NCBI GenBank assembly: GCA_025331565.1
Contig: JAFREQ010000011.1
Span: forward strand, 14,714,001-14,778,000
Origin: Holacanthus passer
Taxonomy: Eukaryota > Chordata > Actinopteri > Pomacanthidae
DNA: 64,000 nt
Direction: 5' to 3'
A program made the translations under genes and the position numbers. The notes under the pieces were generated by a model. It was not told the DNA's origin and ran no database searches. It was given only the letters and a program-made list of their open reading frames with translations. Below are positions 14,176-26,902 of the stretch, one piece after another; position 1 is the stretch's first letter; each line of letters starts with the position of its first letter.

Positions 14176-17100
14176 TATGAGTGCAAAGCAATAAAACAGG
14201 GGGCGTAAACATGACCTAGAGGTGTACCATGAAATCATGACGTCCCTGATTCAATTCAAGCTAGAGGTCTCTGTTGCATGCAACCTTCCTCCTGTGACCC
14301 CTAAATCTCTACTGACTGATTAAATACCAAAAAGATAACTGGAAAAGTGATGATAAAACGCAAGAATATAAAACATTCATCAGAAATGAAGGATGTGGAG
14401 GCAGTCCATTCTTGGGAGTTGCTGCCATAATTGTCACACCAGAAACCAACAGTCTGTTAGGAGTTCCATCACTCAGCACATGTTGTATCATACACCTCTA
14501 GCCAAATATCTGTCTTGCCACGTTGTGAGTGACTCGCTCCGGAGATCATGAAGTTCAGCATCACAGTATCTCCAGTCTGGTGAGGAGGCTCCTGTCAGTC
14601 AAGGACAAAGACGTTGATCTTCTGTCAAAGAGCAAACACGTTGATTCTGGGAGAAAACACCAAACTAATGCAGTCAGTGAACTCCCATCGGTTTATTGAT
14701 CATCCTGAGGGAAAGTGTGCTAATGAAGATACATGTGATCCCCTGTCACGGAGATCCAGAGGAGTGGATGCAAGTAAATGCTCAACAACTCTACTCTATA
14801 AAATTTTCACAATACACATAGAAATTATACACAGCTCATTTCATTAACCTGTAATTTACCTTGAACTAAAAACAGATATGGAGAGCAGCTTATAGTCTGT
14901 CAAAGTAAGAGATTGGTCAGACTGGCCCGAGGCTGTTGCTGGGATGTACTGACTGACTAACTGACACGTGAGGTCCACCACTCTCATCTCTGCTGGGGTT
15001 CTTAAATCCAATATGGGGATTAGAAGAGAGAGGGAGATCTAAATTAGGCCTCTATTCACTGTGGCAGAGTGACTTTCAGTGCTGCTGGGGATGCCCACGG
15101 ACTGGGATCAATAATGTAAGTGAGAATATATAAACCAATGTGAGGGACATATTAGACCAATTCATCAGTGGCCACAGATATGATTTGCATTTTTAATATA
15201 TCTGATTTGACATGAAGGAGAAGGAGGAGGAAAGTTGGTCATATCGGGCGTACACTCTGTCAGCTATTATAGGATTAGTTTCAGTACACACCTGCATTGA
15301 AAATGACTCAATTAAAGAAGCACTTTAAAGAGTCTTTCTCTCTCTGAATTATATTACTATTAGGTTGGATGGCCGGCAGCCCGGGAGCCTAATAGGGATG
15401 AGAACATTGGCCATAAGCCAGCACCTTGACCTCCCTGAGCAGAGACACGAGGGCGGCTCTACACATGTTGGAGAATGAAGATATTCAGAGTTATAGGCCT
15501 CTGTGGACCTCTCGGACAACACCGTGCCTATCCTCACATCACTCTGGTCCAGCGGAGCAGAAAGGTGACTGAAACGGCTGCAGTGTCAGGGCCGACGGTC
15601 ATTTGGGCGAGAAGGAGCAGAGCCTGAGCTCGCAGGGGATTTGTGCAGTGATATAGCACATGAGGCCTTTTTTTTCTTCATGTAGCTATGAACCCTTATG
15701 AACTTTTTGTTGCCGCAAGCAGTTTAAGGGCAAGAAGTAGGACAAAATGTTGGTAAAATTAAAAGCAAAGATAAAGAGGAGGGAATTCAACCAGCAATGA
15801 GGAGGCAACACAAAGAAAGTCAAGATGTAGTGAATAATACATGTAGTTCTCGGAAACAGCGGTTTCACTTGCCATTTGCCCGGGGCAAAATTATAGTCGT
15901 AGCAAAGATGCACTAATAATAAAATGCAGTGAGGACAAGAGGACATTCTTTCTGCAGTTTTGCCTAATATACTGTGTGTTATCCGTGTAAGTATTAGACT
16001 AAGCACTCAACACTTGTATTGCTGAAAAGCTGCAAATTATAGAACACATTTATAATTTTAAGATGCTGCTGCACTCGTGTAATAACAGCTCTTGTTCTTC
16101 TCATCATAATTTCATTTTCTCACAAAAATGGTTTTTTTTCTTCTTTTGTCTGTCAGTCACTTAGCATAAAACCCAATTTCAGCCCAATACATCAAAACAC
16201 AACAGCAGTGCAACTGGAGCTGTGATTTGCATATCTGTTAGATTTGCCCCTTTGCTTGTGCATCCACTCTGACAACTAACCCGTTCATTGTGCAACAATC
16301 AAACAGAATTTGCATGAGGCAGATAGTATACACACATCACACCGCACTTTCATGAGGCCTTTCATGATAAAACAAACAGACTCAGCGGGCTGACTGAAAA
16401 CAGATACAGCATTTCTAGAAATTAGTCAGACACATGTGCTAAGAGGAAAATCTGTGAGGCTGTGCAGGACTTCAGTGAAACTTATTCATTTGTTTCTAAG
16501 TTTTATTTCATCAGTAAAAAAAAACATACACCAGCGGCACCCAACCAGGTGGTCGGAGGATAAATCTCAGAGGGCCGTGAGAGGATTAAGAACAAAGAAA
16601 AAACATATTTCTGCTATTCAATTTTCAACTTTGCTTTTTTGAGTGTGAAATACTAAAGTATTTTGGAGGGTGTAGTTGGTGGTGCTGTGAAACTGTACAG
16701 CACTATACAGACACGTGTTTTTGTTATTTAGCCTTGCGCAACATAATAAGCATGCCTGTCTGTTTAATGCAATATAATTCAACAGCACCACAAACTGCAG
16801 CGTCCAAAAAGACAACAAAACAATTTCCACTAAAACATTATAGCCTTCATGAAGGTAGGATTTAATGCAGGACCTTTGCATTTTACTGCATTAGTTCAAG
16901 CAAGGTGATACTGGTCATAATCTTATTCCCCTCTGTATTTCAGATTTCTAAAACTTTCACACTTTTATTTTGAAGGTTAGACTGTCTAAGCTGTCAGCTC
17001 CAGCACTGCCACACCCTCTTCTTCTCTTACCCCCCCCTTTCATACAGTGATGCCCTCCAGACAAACTGACCCAGTCACACATACAATCAAGCACTGTGGA

Positions 17101-18887
17101 AAAATACCTGCACACAGATTAACACAAGGCCAGTATATGTGAAAAATACTGCATGCGTTTGAGTGCTTAGACCTTGCATTATATGTTTTGTGCACCTATT
17201 TTTTTGCACATAAACCCTGAGAGGATCTCCACATGAAACCAGGGAGACAAACAGCAGATCAACAGCACTCCAAAACCGCTCATTTAGTAAAGATGTTTCC
17301 AGCTCTCTGCCTGTCTGAAGCCGAATATTCATGAGGGCCCTGCAACCCTTCAACACTAATATGCTCTTATCAACGCAGTATTGAGCCCACAGACACGTTC
17401 AAACAAAGTGCATTATTTATAAAAGGGTGCTCTTGTGCAAAGAGGGGGCGAAGAACATCAGCAAAGACAACAACAATCCAATGCGCTGGATTTTCATGTT
17501 TATCTTCTCAAACAAGTGCACATATCAATCAGGCGAAATAAATCCCAGCAGATGAAACCCTACAACACAGCTCATTAAGAGACAGATGTAAAGAAGCGTG
17601 AGTTTTCCAGCTCAGGAAAATGACTGGCGTGTTTCCATTATTAGCTGCACAAAAGTGCTGCCTTAGCAGGGCTGTTGTTAATGACACTTGCTTTGAAACT
17701 CGGAAATACTTCTCTCACTCTCCAGGTGGTAATAAAAGGAACACACAAATTTAAAACTGATCTGGCAAAGTGAATCTACAGGATGCAACTCTAAAGGCAG
17801 TTTTATTTTGGTATCCGCACCCCTCATTATCCATCATAACACTGTGTGAAGAATCACTTTGCATTTATGGCCAAGTAGAGGCATCAAAGGCATTGACTAA
17901 CAGACCAGATGAGGGAGGATGCAGCGGACATTTTCATTCTGGAGGCAAGTCAGTCTCCCCCCCTTTTTTTTTTTTCCTCCCGGGGGAAATATGTATTCTG
18001 ACCATGTGCATTACATAATAAGATATCACTGAAGTATGCTTCATTTGCAACGCTCCAAGGTTGGCTCGAATGTTTCTGAGCCCCTGAAAATCTTGATAGA
18101 TTCAGTTTTCAATAATTTAGCTATCAGTCTGAGAGCATCTCTGATACTGTCTCAGCCTGTCAGACTCAACCTCACTGATACTGTGCACCTGCATTATGCA
18201 TACATTTCAGCTAGAATCTGTGTTATTGCTTCGACGCCTGACAGTAAAGAAATATCTCGACCTGCTACTTCAGAATTCAATCAAATGTTATTATTACAAG
18301 GAGAAATGTTCTTTGCTAACAAGCTTCATAACTGCTCTGTTAACAAAACAACAAGGAATCCACAAAACAGTCTATTTGGGATTTATCTTCCTGTATTCAA
18401 GTACCTATAAAGTGTCCCCTTTTGCCAACAGTTGAGCAGTTCAACCTAAATACTGTCTGAAAAAGATGTAGCTGCACAAGTTAATGCATCCAACCTGCCT
18501 CTCAGCAACTTGCTGCACCAACGTATCACAATCACACTGTCCATTTATGAAAACCTTGAAATGATCATATCTTCTTGCTCTTTAAATAAACATGCACGTC
18601 TCTGATATCCTTCCCAAAAATAAACCAGTGTTTCTGTTTTTTTCCCCATAAAAACTCTGTGCTTTTTCACAGCAGCAGCCCGGGAAAGATTTTAGCTACG
18701 ATACCGTAATCGTTTTGTACCTTAAAAAGAGGTTTGCTGCGCCTCTTACCATCAGCTAAATGAAAACGGCAATAAGATTGAGGATGGGAAGAAATGCTGA
18801 GGGTGGAGATCAGTTACGCTGACATGCGGGACATGCAGCTGGTTAATGACTTGTCAGGAGGCGGGAGATGTAACTGTGGCTACTCAC

Positions 18888-18963
18888 TGGCTTGCATGAG
18901 CTGCCCCTGGCGTCCAAACACCTGGGAGAAGGTGGCATGGCTGCAGGTGAGGGTGTCCTCCAT
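18888..18963 (-). CDS. kazn: First coding exon of the kazrin-like gene
   Basis: The ATG at 18963 is in a strong Kozak context (G at -3 and +4) and opens 25 codons, MEDTLTCSHATFSQVFGRQG and five more. The exon ends in one extra base at a consensus donor (A|GTGAGT). The next exon, 801-958, supplies the two bases needed, giving a split Thr codon and one continuous frame. The intervening intron would be about 17.9 kb, which is plausible for KAZN because the mammalian gene has very long introns. The frame also stays open upstream for about 200 codons through low-complexity leader sequence. I chose this ATG because the composition changes here and the Kozak match is best. Identity is inferred from synteny with prdm2, not from a recognised kazrin domain. 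Confidence 0.6.
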
Positions 18964-19600
18964 GGCTGTCCCGCTGGCACACGCTGGGGAGGAGGAAGAG
19001 AGAGGAGGGGGATGAGGGAAGGTCAGCCACACTGCGTCACACCGAGATGGAAAAAGAGGAGAGAGGAACAAGAAGAAGGGGGGGAGCAGGGGTCTTGCCT
19101 TCAGTTGTAGAAGCTGGTGTGTGATCTCTGGTGATGACTGCTCTCTCCTCTGGACCCGTCCTGCTGCTGCTGCTGCTGCTGCTGCCGCTGAGGAGTGAAA
19201 TACAGCCCCCTCGCCGCTCACACCAATATGAGCAGAACTGCTCCCCGCACAGATAATGGGAGGGGGTGTGCCTGCCTGCTCGTCAGCATGTAAGTGTGTG
19301 CGCGCAGGAGAAAGTTCTCTGAATGTGTGCCTGAGAGAGCATTTTGGTGTGCATGTGTGAGGGAGTGTAACACGGGGTGGTAAAGCAGGTAGCAGAGCTG
19401 TAGGCACAGTTTCTCTGCCAGCGCTCTGATCTTGTGCTTCGTCTGTACAGGCTGACAGTCCTCTGCGGCTCCAGACAGGCTGGGTTGAAGGAGAAGAGCA
19501 AAGAAGAAGAGGGGAGGCGAGGGGAGAGTTGCGGCTTCTTCGGCAGGTAAAAGTCAATCCTCCCTCCTCCACCCCTCACTCTCAGCGTGAGTAGACAGCA
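18964..19600 (-). promoter_or_regulatory. Probable 5' leader and promoter-proximal region of the kazrin-like gene
   Basis: This GC-richer stretch lies directly upstream of the first coding ATG. It carries purine/pyrimidine-rich tracts and a (CTG)8-CCG-CTG run at 19161-19190, which reads as CAG repeats in the transcript. I see no TATA box in the right orientation. No start site can be placed from sequence alone. The long open frame through it (ATG at 19572) is most simply a low-complexity leader. Confidence 0.4.
19161..19190. repeat. CTG/CAG trinucleotide run, (CTG)8 CCG CTG
   Basis: Uninterrupted eight CTG units followed by CCG CTG, within the presumed leader of the kazrin-like gene, where it reads CAG on the transcribed strand. 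Confidence 0.9.
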
Positions 19601-20405
19601 GCGTCTGTCCTCTGGGCTCAGGACGGGACTGTTGTTTTCTGATCTGAGTGACTGTGCCCCCTTTTCTCTCCTCCCCTCTCCCTCCTCCCCTCTCTACAGC
19701 CCTCATTTGCTGTAGCAGCAGTAACACCCCCCCTCTCCAGCTCTCCTGTTCTCCCTCACATCTCTTACTCTCTCCACCCCACCCCATGCAAATCCCCTCG
19801 ATCCATCTTAAAGCCCGGGCCGCTGCTGGGAAACAGATTCTAGCAAACTCGAGCGCTTCATCTTCCCCCAGTGCTGAGGGGGGGAAAAAAAAGGAGGATG
19901 AGAGAGTGGAAGGGTTGTATAAAAAGTGAAAAGTAGGGCTGGTACAGCTCGTGGTTTCCAGAGGCTTCATCTTGAAAAGGAATTGTATAAAAACTGCTGA
20001 GTATAAAGCAAAAAATTAGCTCATACACTACTGAAAAATAACTCCTATAAACTCTTGCTTGCCTCGCTATGTAGTGCAACAGCTCTGGTGAAGTGGTGCA
20101 TGGTGAAAAATGAGATTTACGGGAATATGTGAAAGCACCCTGCACACACTGCAGCAAAAAGGTGCATGAAGGTGTTGCAATAAAAAATGAACAGCGCCGT
20201 GAGATCAAATGAGCACATGTTACGAGAGCTTAAAATACCTTCTCAGGCCTTGGAGGCTACAGTTAGTGTTCCCATTGTGCAGCTTTTGGCACGAGACCCT
20301 CAACACAGACAACACACAGCCAACATATTATCACACTCAAGCCTCTGCACTGATTAACTACTCTGCAACGTGTAAGCCTGCGTTAAACAATATTTCCTCC
20401 TGAGC

Positions 20406-20429
20406 AAAAAAAAAAAAAAAAAAAAAAAA
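20406..20429. repeat. A24 homopolymer
   Basis: Directly visible run of 24 A. Confidence 0.95.
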
Positions 20430-22177
20430 GCTTTGCCAGGAAGCCCATTGTCATAGCGCCATCTCTCACTCCACCGCTCTGCAAGGTGAGCTCACCAGGG
20501 ACCTGACCACAGCACTCACATCCTCGCATCACATCCTCCTGTTTTGAAAGGAAGTGGCAGGACGCTCAATGGGCCAGAGGGGGAGCTGGGAGGAAGGCTC
20601 GGCCAGCGGGGCTGACTTAAGCAGGTGGTTCTGCAGGTGAAAAGATAATGGCGAGACGTGAAAAACCTTGGGCAGCATTGAAAGAGTGAAAGCAAATAAC
20701 CGTGACATTTGGTGCGCTTCCTTAAGAGAAGGTGAAACAGCTGTTCAATGGAAATCACAAAGTTGGACTCAGCTTCAAACAGCGTGTGGATGCATACAAA
20801 CACGAGTAAAACGTGCAAAATGCTGAGGTCAAACTGAACGCTGGCATTTCAAAAACAATGAGAAAATGCGAGACGTTGCTTCACTTTCAAGTCTGAGAGA
20901 CTAATGCCCAGCAGAATAAATCTCTAAAGCTCCATCTTCATCAGCTTTAATGCTATTCTCTTTGAACAGGAAGTAGGGGCAGAGCGGGTTTTTTCAGGAT
21001 ATTGTCATGTATGAGCAGCTGTCATTCCTTCCCACTGTGTCTCCTGTCACTGGCGACTGTCTTTCTCTAGAAGACAAATGACCCTGTAGTTTGAAACCAC
21101 CAAACCTACGTGATCCAGGATCCACAATCATTGAAAATTGAAAAAAAAAAAAAAAAAATGCTGGATCCAACTTCTGTAATGTGAGGACTTGCTGTTTTAT
21201 ATTATTGCATGTTTTATATATTATTATTATTCAAGCCAATTGAAGACATCAGGGATTTGTGATGGACATATTTCACCGTTGTCACATTTTATCAACATAA
21301 CAATTAATGATAACATATAACAATAACAATATAAATGATACGAGACAATAGCAAATTAGCTCATAATGAAAATAATGGTATCACATTGTGTCAAAACTAA
21401 ATACCCTGTGGGACAATAGCCTCAATGTAACAAATTACATAACAATTAATATGGTGGACACGGTTAGCATGTTAGCATACTGATATTAACATCAGTCCTC
21501 ATAGAGCTGCAGATATTGTAGACTTCTTCAGGAAATTCGGTGGGTTTTTAAATACTCTATTTACCTATTAGTGTAACTTTGCACCTCCTGAAAATCTTTG
21601 CTCACATACAGTGGTTTGGCTTTTCACCTGGCTGCAGTCATGTGACCATGACAGGTGTACTTCAGGACCTGGTGACATCACTGGTGGGTGTGGTTACAGG
21701 TTCATCATGAGCACACGTCGCTTTACGCTTTAATTTACTCTTTAACTTCGACTTTGTGGAGATACATAGGGTTTTCACTGAGCAGAGATATGATGTTAGA
21801 CTAAAAAAAAAAGTCACCTCCAAAGTACAGTTACATAACTGACATCAAGTTGTGCAGTTAAGTATTTTGTGCCATTTGATTTTGTTAGTGCCTACCAGCC
21901 TTAGTTGAGTCCTCTTTCACGAGTAGATGCTTGTCCTGAACTTCCTGCATGCGGTAATTGAGTGTCAATCCCCTGAAGCAGCCTCTGTGCTCCTCTACGT
22001 CTTAAATCTGCCTCTCAGGTGTATCGTAGTCTATTTCGTCAAGCCAGGCACACAGCTGCGTGGAATTGCATTTTTATGAATAGGGCTGAAGCATCGTACA
22101 CAGCAATCAAGAGAGAGTGCAGTGGTATTTCACACTGACAGCAAGAGTATAGAGCAGCACTCCTCCAAGTGCCCACC

Positions 22178-22180
<3 letters not shown>

Positions 22181-22220
<40 letters not shown>
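22181..22220. repeat. (AC)20 microsatellite
   Basis: Directly visible perfect dinucleotide run. Confidence 0.97.
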
Positions 22221-22222
<2 letters not shown>

Positions 22223-23987
22223 CTGAACACCCATAAACTACATCCAGCCGTAAACTATACCGTCATGGCACTGGGGCAAATAAACACATCTCCCCATCCC
22301 ACTGAATAAAGAAGAATCCGGCCTGTGGATCAAATCCAACATACAGATTGCATCTAATTCATAACCCCATCCATCAACATGATAACCCCATGTGTTATAC
22401 GAGGATCCAGTCCACAAGACATCCCGGCTCTCCAGCGCCAGAGGCACGTTTCTGTTACACACCGTCTGTCCGGTAGGCTTGATAGCTCATTAATGTATGT
22501 GAGTGTGATGGATGAGGTCTGGACAAAAATAATCTCAGCAGATGAACAGAGGCCAGATGAGACCTTGACAGGTATTCATGGCGACAAACGCACCATCAGT
22601 TACTCTGAGATGCTTTGTCTTCTATCCAGGTTAATAAACCACTTTTCTCTCTTTAATACTGGCTGATGTTCCAGAAACAGTTGTATTTTGTAAGGTTTAA
22701 TTTTTAAAGCTGCTACAGTGGAATCCATTGAATATTAATCAATTTAGATTCAAATGTAGATGGATTTAGTTCAAACATAAATTATACTTAAAAACATCTT
22801 GAAAGTTGGAACAAGTTTATTGTAACAGTGTCTGCACTTTATTATTAATACATATGCTTCTATTACTTTTCCTGAGCGATAGTTAATTTTCCAGTTTTCC
22901 ACATCAGGTCGTAATTTTGTTTTTGTGAATTAAGATTTAGTATTCTTTTGTCCAGTTCATTTCTGAATACCGTCTTTTGTTGTTCAGTGATAAATGGTGA
23001 TAAATTAGTTTTTGGTTTATTTATAGGTTTGATTCTACGCTTTCGTGAAATTTGGAGATTCGTTTTCTGTATTGTTTATGTGGTTGCAACCGTTTTGTTG
23101 TCTTTCTCCCTTATTGAAAAACAGATTCAATGTGATGCTGCCGCTGTTATAAAAATATAGCACAGTGAATTAGAAATAATTAATGATTCTGTGCACAATG
23201 CAGGACTATTTAGTTTTTTCATTGCTTTTGTGACATTTGTTCTCCTGTGATTTACGACTGTAATATATGAGAGTGACCTTATGCGTAGCAGCGGCCAATA
23301 AGAAACTAAAGATAAAGCAGTCAGACGCTTAGGCCACAACATGGTGCTTAGCCATTAAATAGAAAGATGGAAGACAGCCAGGCTCATGACTTCATTCACA
23401 AAAAAAACATGATTAGGCTGTTCAGAGTATAATTAATTTGATAATTAAAAAATGCCCCTTTGAATAGTGGATCAATATAAAGCTCTGAAAGCAATATCAA
23501 AAATTTGAGAAGCAAACTACTCTGGCACAATTTGCTCCTTTTTCCAAGCTCCAGAAAAAGGAAGCTGCACAGCCGAGGTAAGAATTTAAGGTACTGTATG
23601 ACTCACGTATCAACCTCCCTGACAAGCGCACGGCTCCCAAAATAGATACAGATCTTGCAGCAACTAGCAAGCCGACGATGGCCATGGCCCCCGGTAGCAG
23701 CTCACTGACCTGCAGAGTCAAGGCAGCAACTTCAAATCTGATTTATGTTAAGCACTACCTTCTATCAAATTCAAATAAAATGGAAACTAAAAATGCTTTA
23801 CTCATAATCCAGCAGGTCCCCGACAGGCTTTAAGTGGAAAAGGCAATCAGAAAATGTAATGTGGAAAACTTTATTACAGCCATAATGGCAGGGACATCTA
23901 TTATATTAAAGAAAGTCTCTGAATAAAATAGCTTGCAAAGAGTCACACCCACATATGAATGCAGTTAATCACGTTCTCTCTCTACAT

Positions 23988-24259
23988 CAGTGGTTCTCAC
24001 ACTTTTTCTGGCATGCCCCCCCCCCCCCTCCACAAGAAGAAAATAGTTCATACCCACCCAACTAACGATATCAATCCTTAACAATGATGTAGTAGCAACG
24101 AAAAAAAAGGATCCAAATTGAATTTTAGTGAAATAAACGGCAGCATGATAGCATCAGCAAACTTCATTTTACCTACCAACATAAAATCATATTCATCCCA
24201 CTTAGTTTCAGGCCATAGATTTCCCCTGATGATCCACACCCCCAGTTTGAGAACCTCTG
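23988..24259. mobile_element. hAT-type non-autonomous element (MITE) with target-site duplication
   Basis: The left end CAGTGGTTCTCACACTTTTT and the reverse complement of the right end, CAGAGGTTCTCAAACTG, are inverted repeats of the hAT (Charlie-like) kind. The element is 272 bp and contains a C14 run. It is flanked by 8-bp direct repeats, CTCTACAT on the left and CTCTTCAT on the right, with one mismatch. hAT transposases make 8-bp duplications, so the boundaries are well supported. There is no coding sequence inside. Confidence 0.75.
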
Positions 24260-26175
24260 CTCTTCATCCACAAATTCTTACTGTATACATAACCAGTGAA
24301 CTATAATACTGTTGAGACACATTAAACCATGAAGATGAAAACTCGTTTTCCATTAAGGATGGAAATTTAATGGATGAAACGGTCTTCTTTCCTTGGCCTC
24401 AATCAATGTTAGAAGACCATTACCTCCCATTCAATTTCTATCCTATCTGTTTACATCCACATTTTGCTGAGTTGGGTACAACTGAGAACCCAGTCAGCAA
24501 AAACAATAAACGCTTTACACAAATTGAAAAACTTTTTTTTTTTTATTATGTCAATTACAGCAATGTTTTACTTGAGGTCATTCGGGATTTTTGTCTTTGT
24601 TCATCCTTAAATACATAATCTTGATGCTGAAAGGCAAAACATGAAGATTTCTCGTGGAAATATAAATTAGCTTCAAATCAATATTGTTCAATTTACTTTT
24701 CCAACATACTACAAGCATTTAAGCAGTGCCTGCTATCTCTGTCATACAACGGGATATAGTCAAGAGTGAAACGTGGGGAACTTTCAAACTAAAAAGAAGC
24801 TTTTCATTGGTAGTCTTACTTAACGTGTCAACTCACAGAAACAAAGACGACTTTGTCCTTAGAAGACAAATCTTTCAGTTACGTTAGTGTGGCATGGCTC
24901 TTGAAAGAGAAACAACACATGAAACAACTTTTCACACGTCCACTTATAACGGACAAAAAAAAAAAAATACAAAACACTGCTGCATACAATGCATTTAAGG
25001 ATTTGAGTTTCTATCATGCATTTTGGCATATGAAAGTTGGTTCATGTGCCATTTATGTGACAAAATGTGTAACAGAGACAACTAATTTAGAGATTTCTTG
25101 GCAGGAAGGCTGTAAATGAATCATTTGCACCAATTTACCAGTGTCTGCAAAGTGCAACAGACCTGAATACATTCCATTATTCACCGTTTAATTAAGCCAA
25201 TCTCAGTGATCCACCTTGAAATTTTGGCAGTTTGTTTTAAAGTGCTGTAAGAACACCGGGCAGAGTGATATTAAAATTCTTTTCAAGACGGACATTATTT
25301 TCAGGAGACTACAACATAATTCCCATCATTTTACAACTGGAATTACCTGCTAACGTCAGATAAAACTAAAGAGTCTGAGAGAGCAAGTAAAAACATGAGA
25401 CATAGTTGAGATTTAGACCAAAGGAATAGCTGTCAGGCCGCACATCCAACCATGATCATACACATACTTACCACACACATATACAGTGTTCCTGAGGACC
25501 AATTGTTGCAGTAAACAACTGCCATTTTCATTTTTGTTTCCCAAACAAAAATATGCCAATAAGATATATTCTACAATATAATGACTACAGAAATTGAAAT
25601 CAAACATACATACTTTGCAAATCATGTATAAACTGAAGTAGGCGCCTGCTGGGAGAGACATGGAAATTGGCTTAATCTAGTTTATACTCTATTCAGCACA
25701 TGCATTAATAGACTCTGGAAACATCCAAAAATCTAAACAACCAAATGGGGAAAATACGGAACGAAAGAATAAACAAGTTTCCCTAACCCTAACTGATACA
25801 TGATTGCCATTTGCGATATATCAGCTTTCCAACATAACGGAGCCCTAATGTTACTGTTTTGGGTCAAGTAATGACTCGTTTTGTATATATTAACGCATTG
25901 TCATTTACAGTTTCTTTTTCCTTTTTTTTTTTTTTGCAAGGCTGGCTAAAAACGAGGCTCAGTTCAGTTCATAACACAGATGGAAGATAAAGAGAGTTCC
26001 CTCCTTAAATCCAGCAAAGGCAGTTGAGATAAGCAGACTTCACTTGTTTTGAGTGAGTTAAGCCCACCGCAAAAGGTCAACCTCAGTGCTGTCAGTGCCT
26101 TGATTAGTCCGGAGCGTTGCCTGAGAGGTGAGCACCCTATTCCCAGGAAGCAGAGCTCAACAATGTCCACATGGC

Positions 26176-26193
26176 TCACTTCATCTGCACCTC
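26176..26193 (-). CDS. prdm2: Candidate terminal coding exon of prdm2 (EVQMK-stop)
   Basis: A good acceptor (TCCTATGTGTTACAG) precedes 26193. Joined in phase 0 to the large zinc-finger exon, it would add only Glu-Val-Gln-Met-Lys before a TGA at 26176-26178. The known mammalian C-terminus is much longer after the equivalent point (a conserved segment beginning DFSYSLRL). This is therefore either an alternative end, a lineage-specific short end, or a chance acceptor. I could not find the longer C-terminal segment in the window. Confidence 0.25.
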   Translation of the reverse strand, partial: EVQMK

Positions 26194-26229
26194 CTGTAAC
26201 ACATAGGACAAACAAAGTGAGCGAGTTAA

Positions 26230-26425
26230 TCATTTAGTCGATCGACAGGAAATTCATCTGCGACATATTTGATGATCAATCAAACGTTAAAGCCAATTCT
26301 CAAACACAAATGCCACACATCCTAAATGTGATAACTTGTTTGTTCGACTGTTGGTTGCACGAAACAAGACATTTTAGTGACGTCGCCTTGGACTCTAGGA
26401 AACTGTCATGTCTTGTGCTTTAGTA
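26230..26425. repeat. Degenerate 'TTAGTCGATCGACAG' class repeat
   Basis: AATCATTTAGTCGATCGACAG followed by AATTCATCTGCGAC, a TTGATGATCAATCAAACGTT block, a TTCTCAAACACAAATG block and an AACAAGACATTTTAGTGACGTC block. This is the order expected for the family seen at 10.2 and 57.5 kb. It lies just downstream of prdm2 exon sequence. Confidence 0.5.
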
Positions 26426-26902
26426 AGTTGTTCAAGATGTCCAACGGCACTTTTGTGAAAGAGGATGTAAAGATGATTTATGAGCCAATATTCAGTTGCA
26501 ACATTTAAACAAATACATGCCGCTGTCATGTGAACTCCATGTGTATCTTTTTATGAGCTAAGAGCAACAGTCCTTCTTTTAGCTTTGCAGCAGAGCACTT
26601 TTTCAATATTTGAGTGCTTTTTTAAAAAATTGTTTATTTAGGTGAAGTAGTAAAAGAATTTTGTCAGCCCATTAAGAAATACCCAATCATTCAGTTTATC
26701 TCAAAACAGCAACAATGAGCAACATTTTCATAAGGTGATTTGTTATTCAATAATTGTGATCATGATAAGCTGGGCATTTGCAGTTAAATAAAGGTGATTG
26801 TGTTCATTTTGTGGACAAACCCATGGTGATATTGCAAATTCTTATCACTTATCACATGATAAAGAAAAAACAAAACAAAAAGACAAAGAAACAATGTCTC
26901 AC

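Larger units (their letters stand above)
959..18887 (-). other. Long first intron of the kazrin-like gene
   Basis: No exon with a credible splice and phase combination was seen in this 17.9-kb stretch. It holds diverged interspersed repeats (about 2.1-2.4, 5.8-6.1, 10.2-10.5 and 13.7-14.2 kb), AT-rich DNA, and several GC-richer patches (for example about 12.3-12.6 and 15.4-15.6 kb). Those patches could be conserved regulatory DNA but show no coding signature. Open frames here are short and look random. Confidence 0.5.
19601..26175. other. Interval between the kazrin-like gene and prdm2
   Basis: No gene was recognised. The interval holds pyrimidine-rich DNA just upstream of the kazrin-like leader (19.65-19.8 kb), an A24 tract, an (AC)20 microsatellite, a fragment of the interspersed repeat family near 21.43-21.54 kb, and a hAT-type MITE at 23988-24259. 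It also holds a small GC-richer patch at 23.57-23.71 kb with splice-like signals on both strands. The final prdm2 exon(s) may also lie here. Confidence 0.45.

Noticed and set aside
18880..19572. 230-codon minus-strand open frame as an independent protein
   Set aside because: Only its last 25 codons behave as a real exon; the rest is low-complexity leader with Ala, Ser and Pro runs. Kept only as a possible extension.
25964..26233. 89-codon minus-strand frame overlapping the candidate prdm2 end exon
   Set aside because: It needs a phase 1 join, but the prdm2 finger exon ends in phase 0, so it cannot be its continuation.
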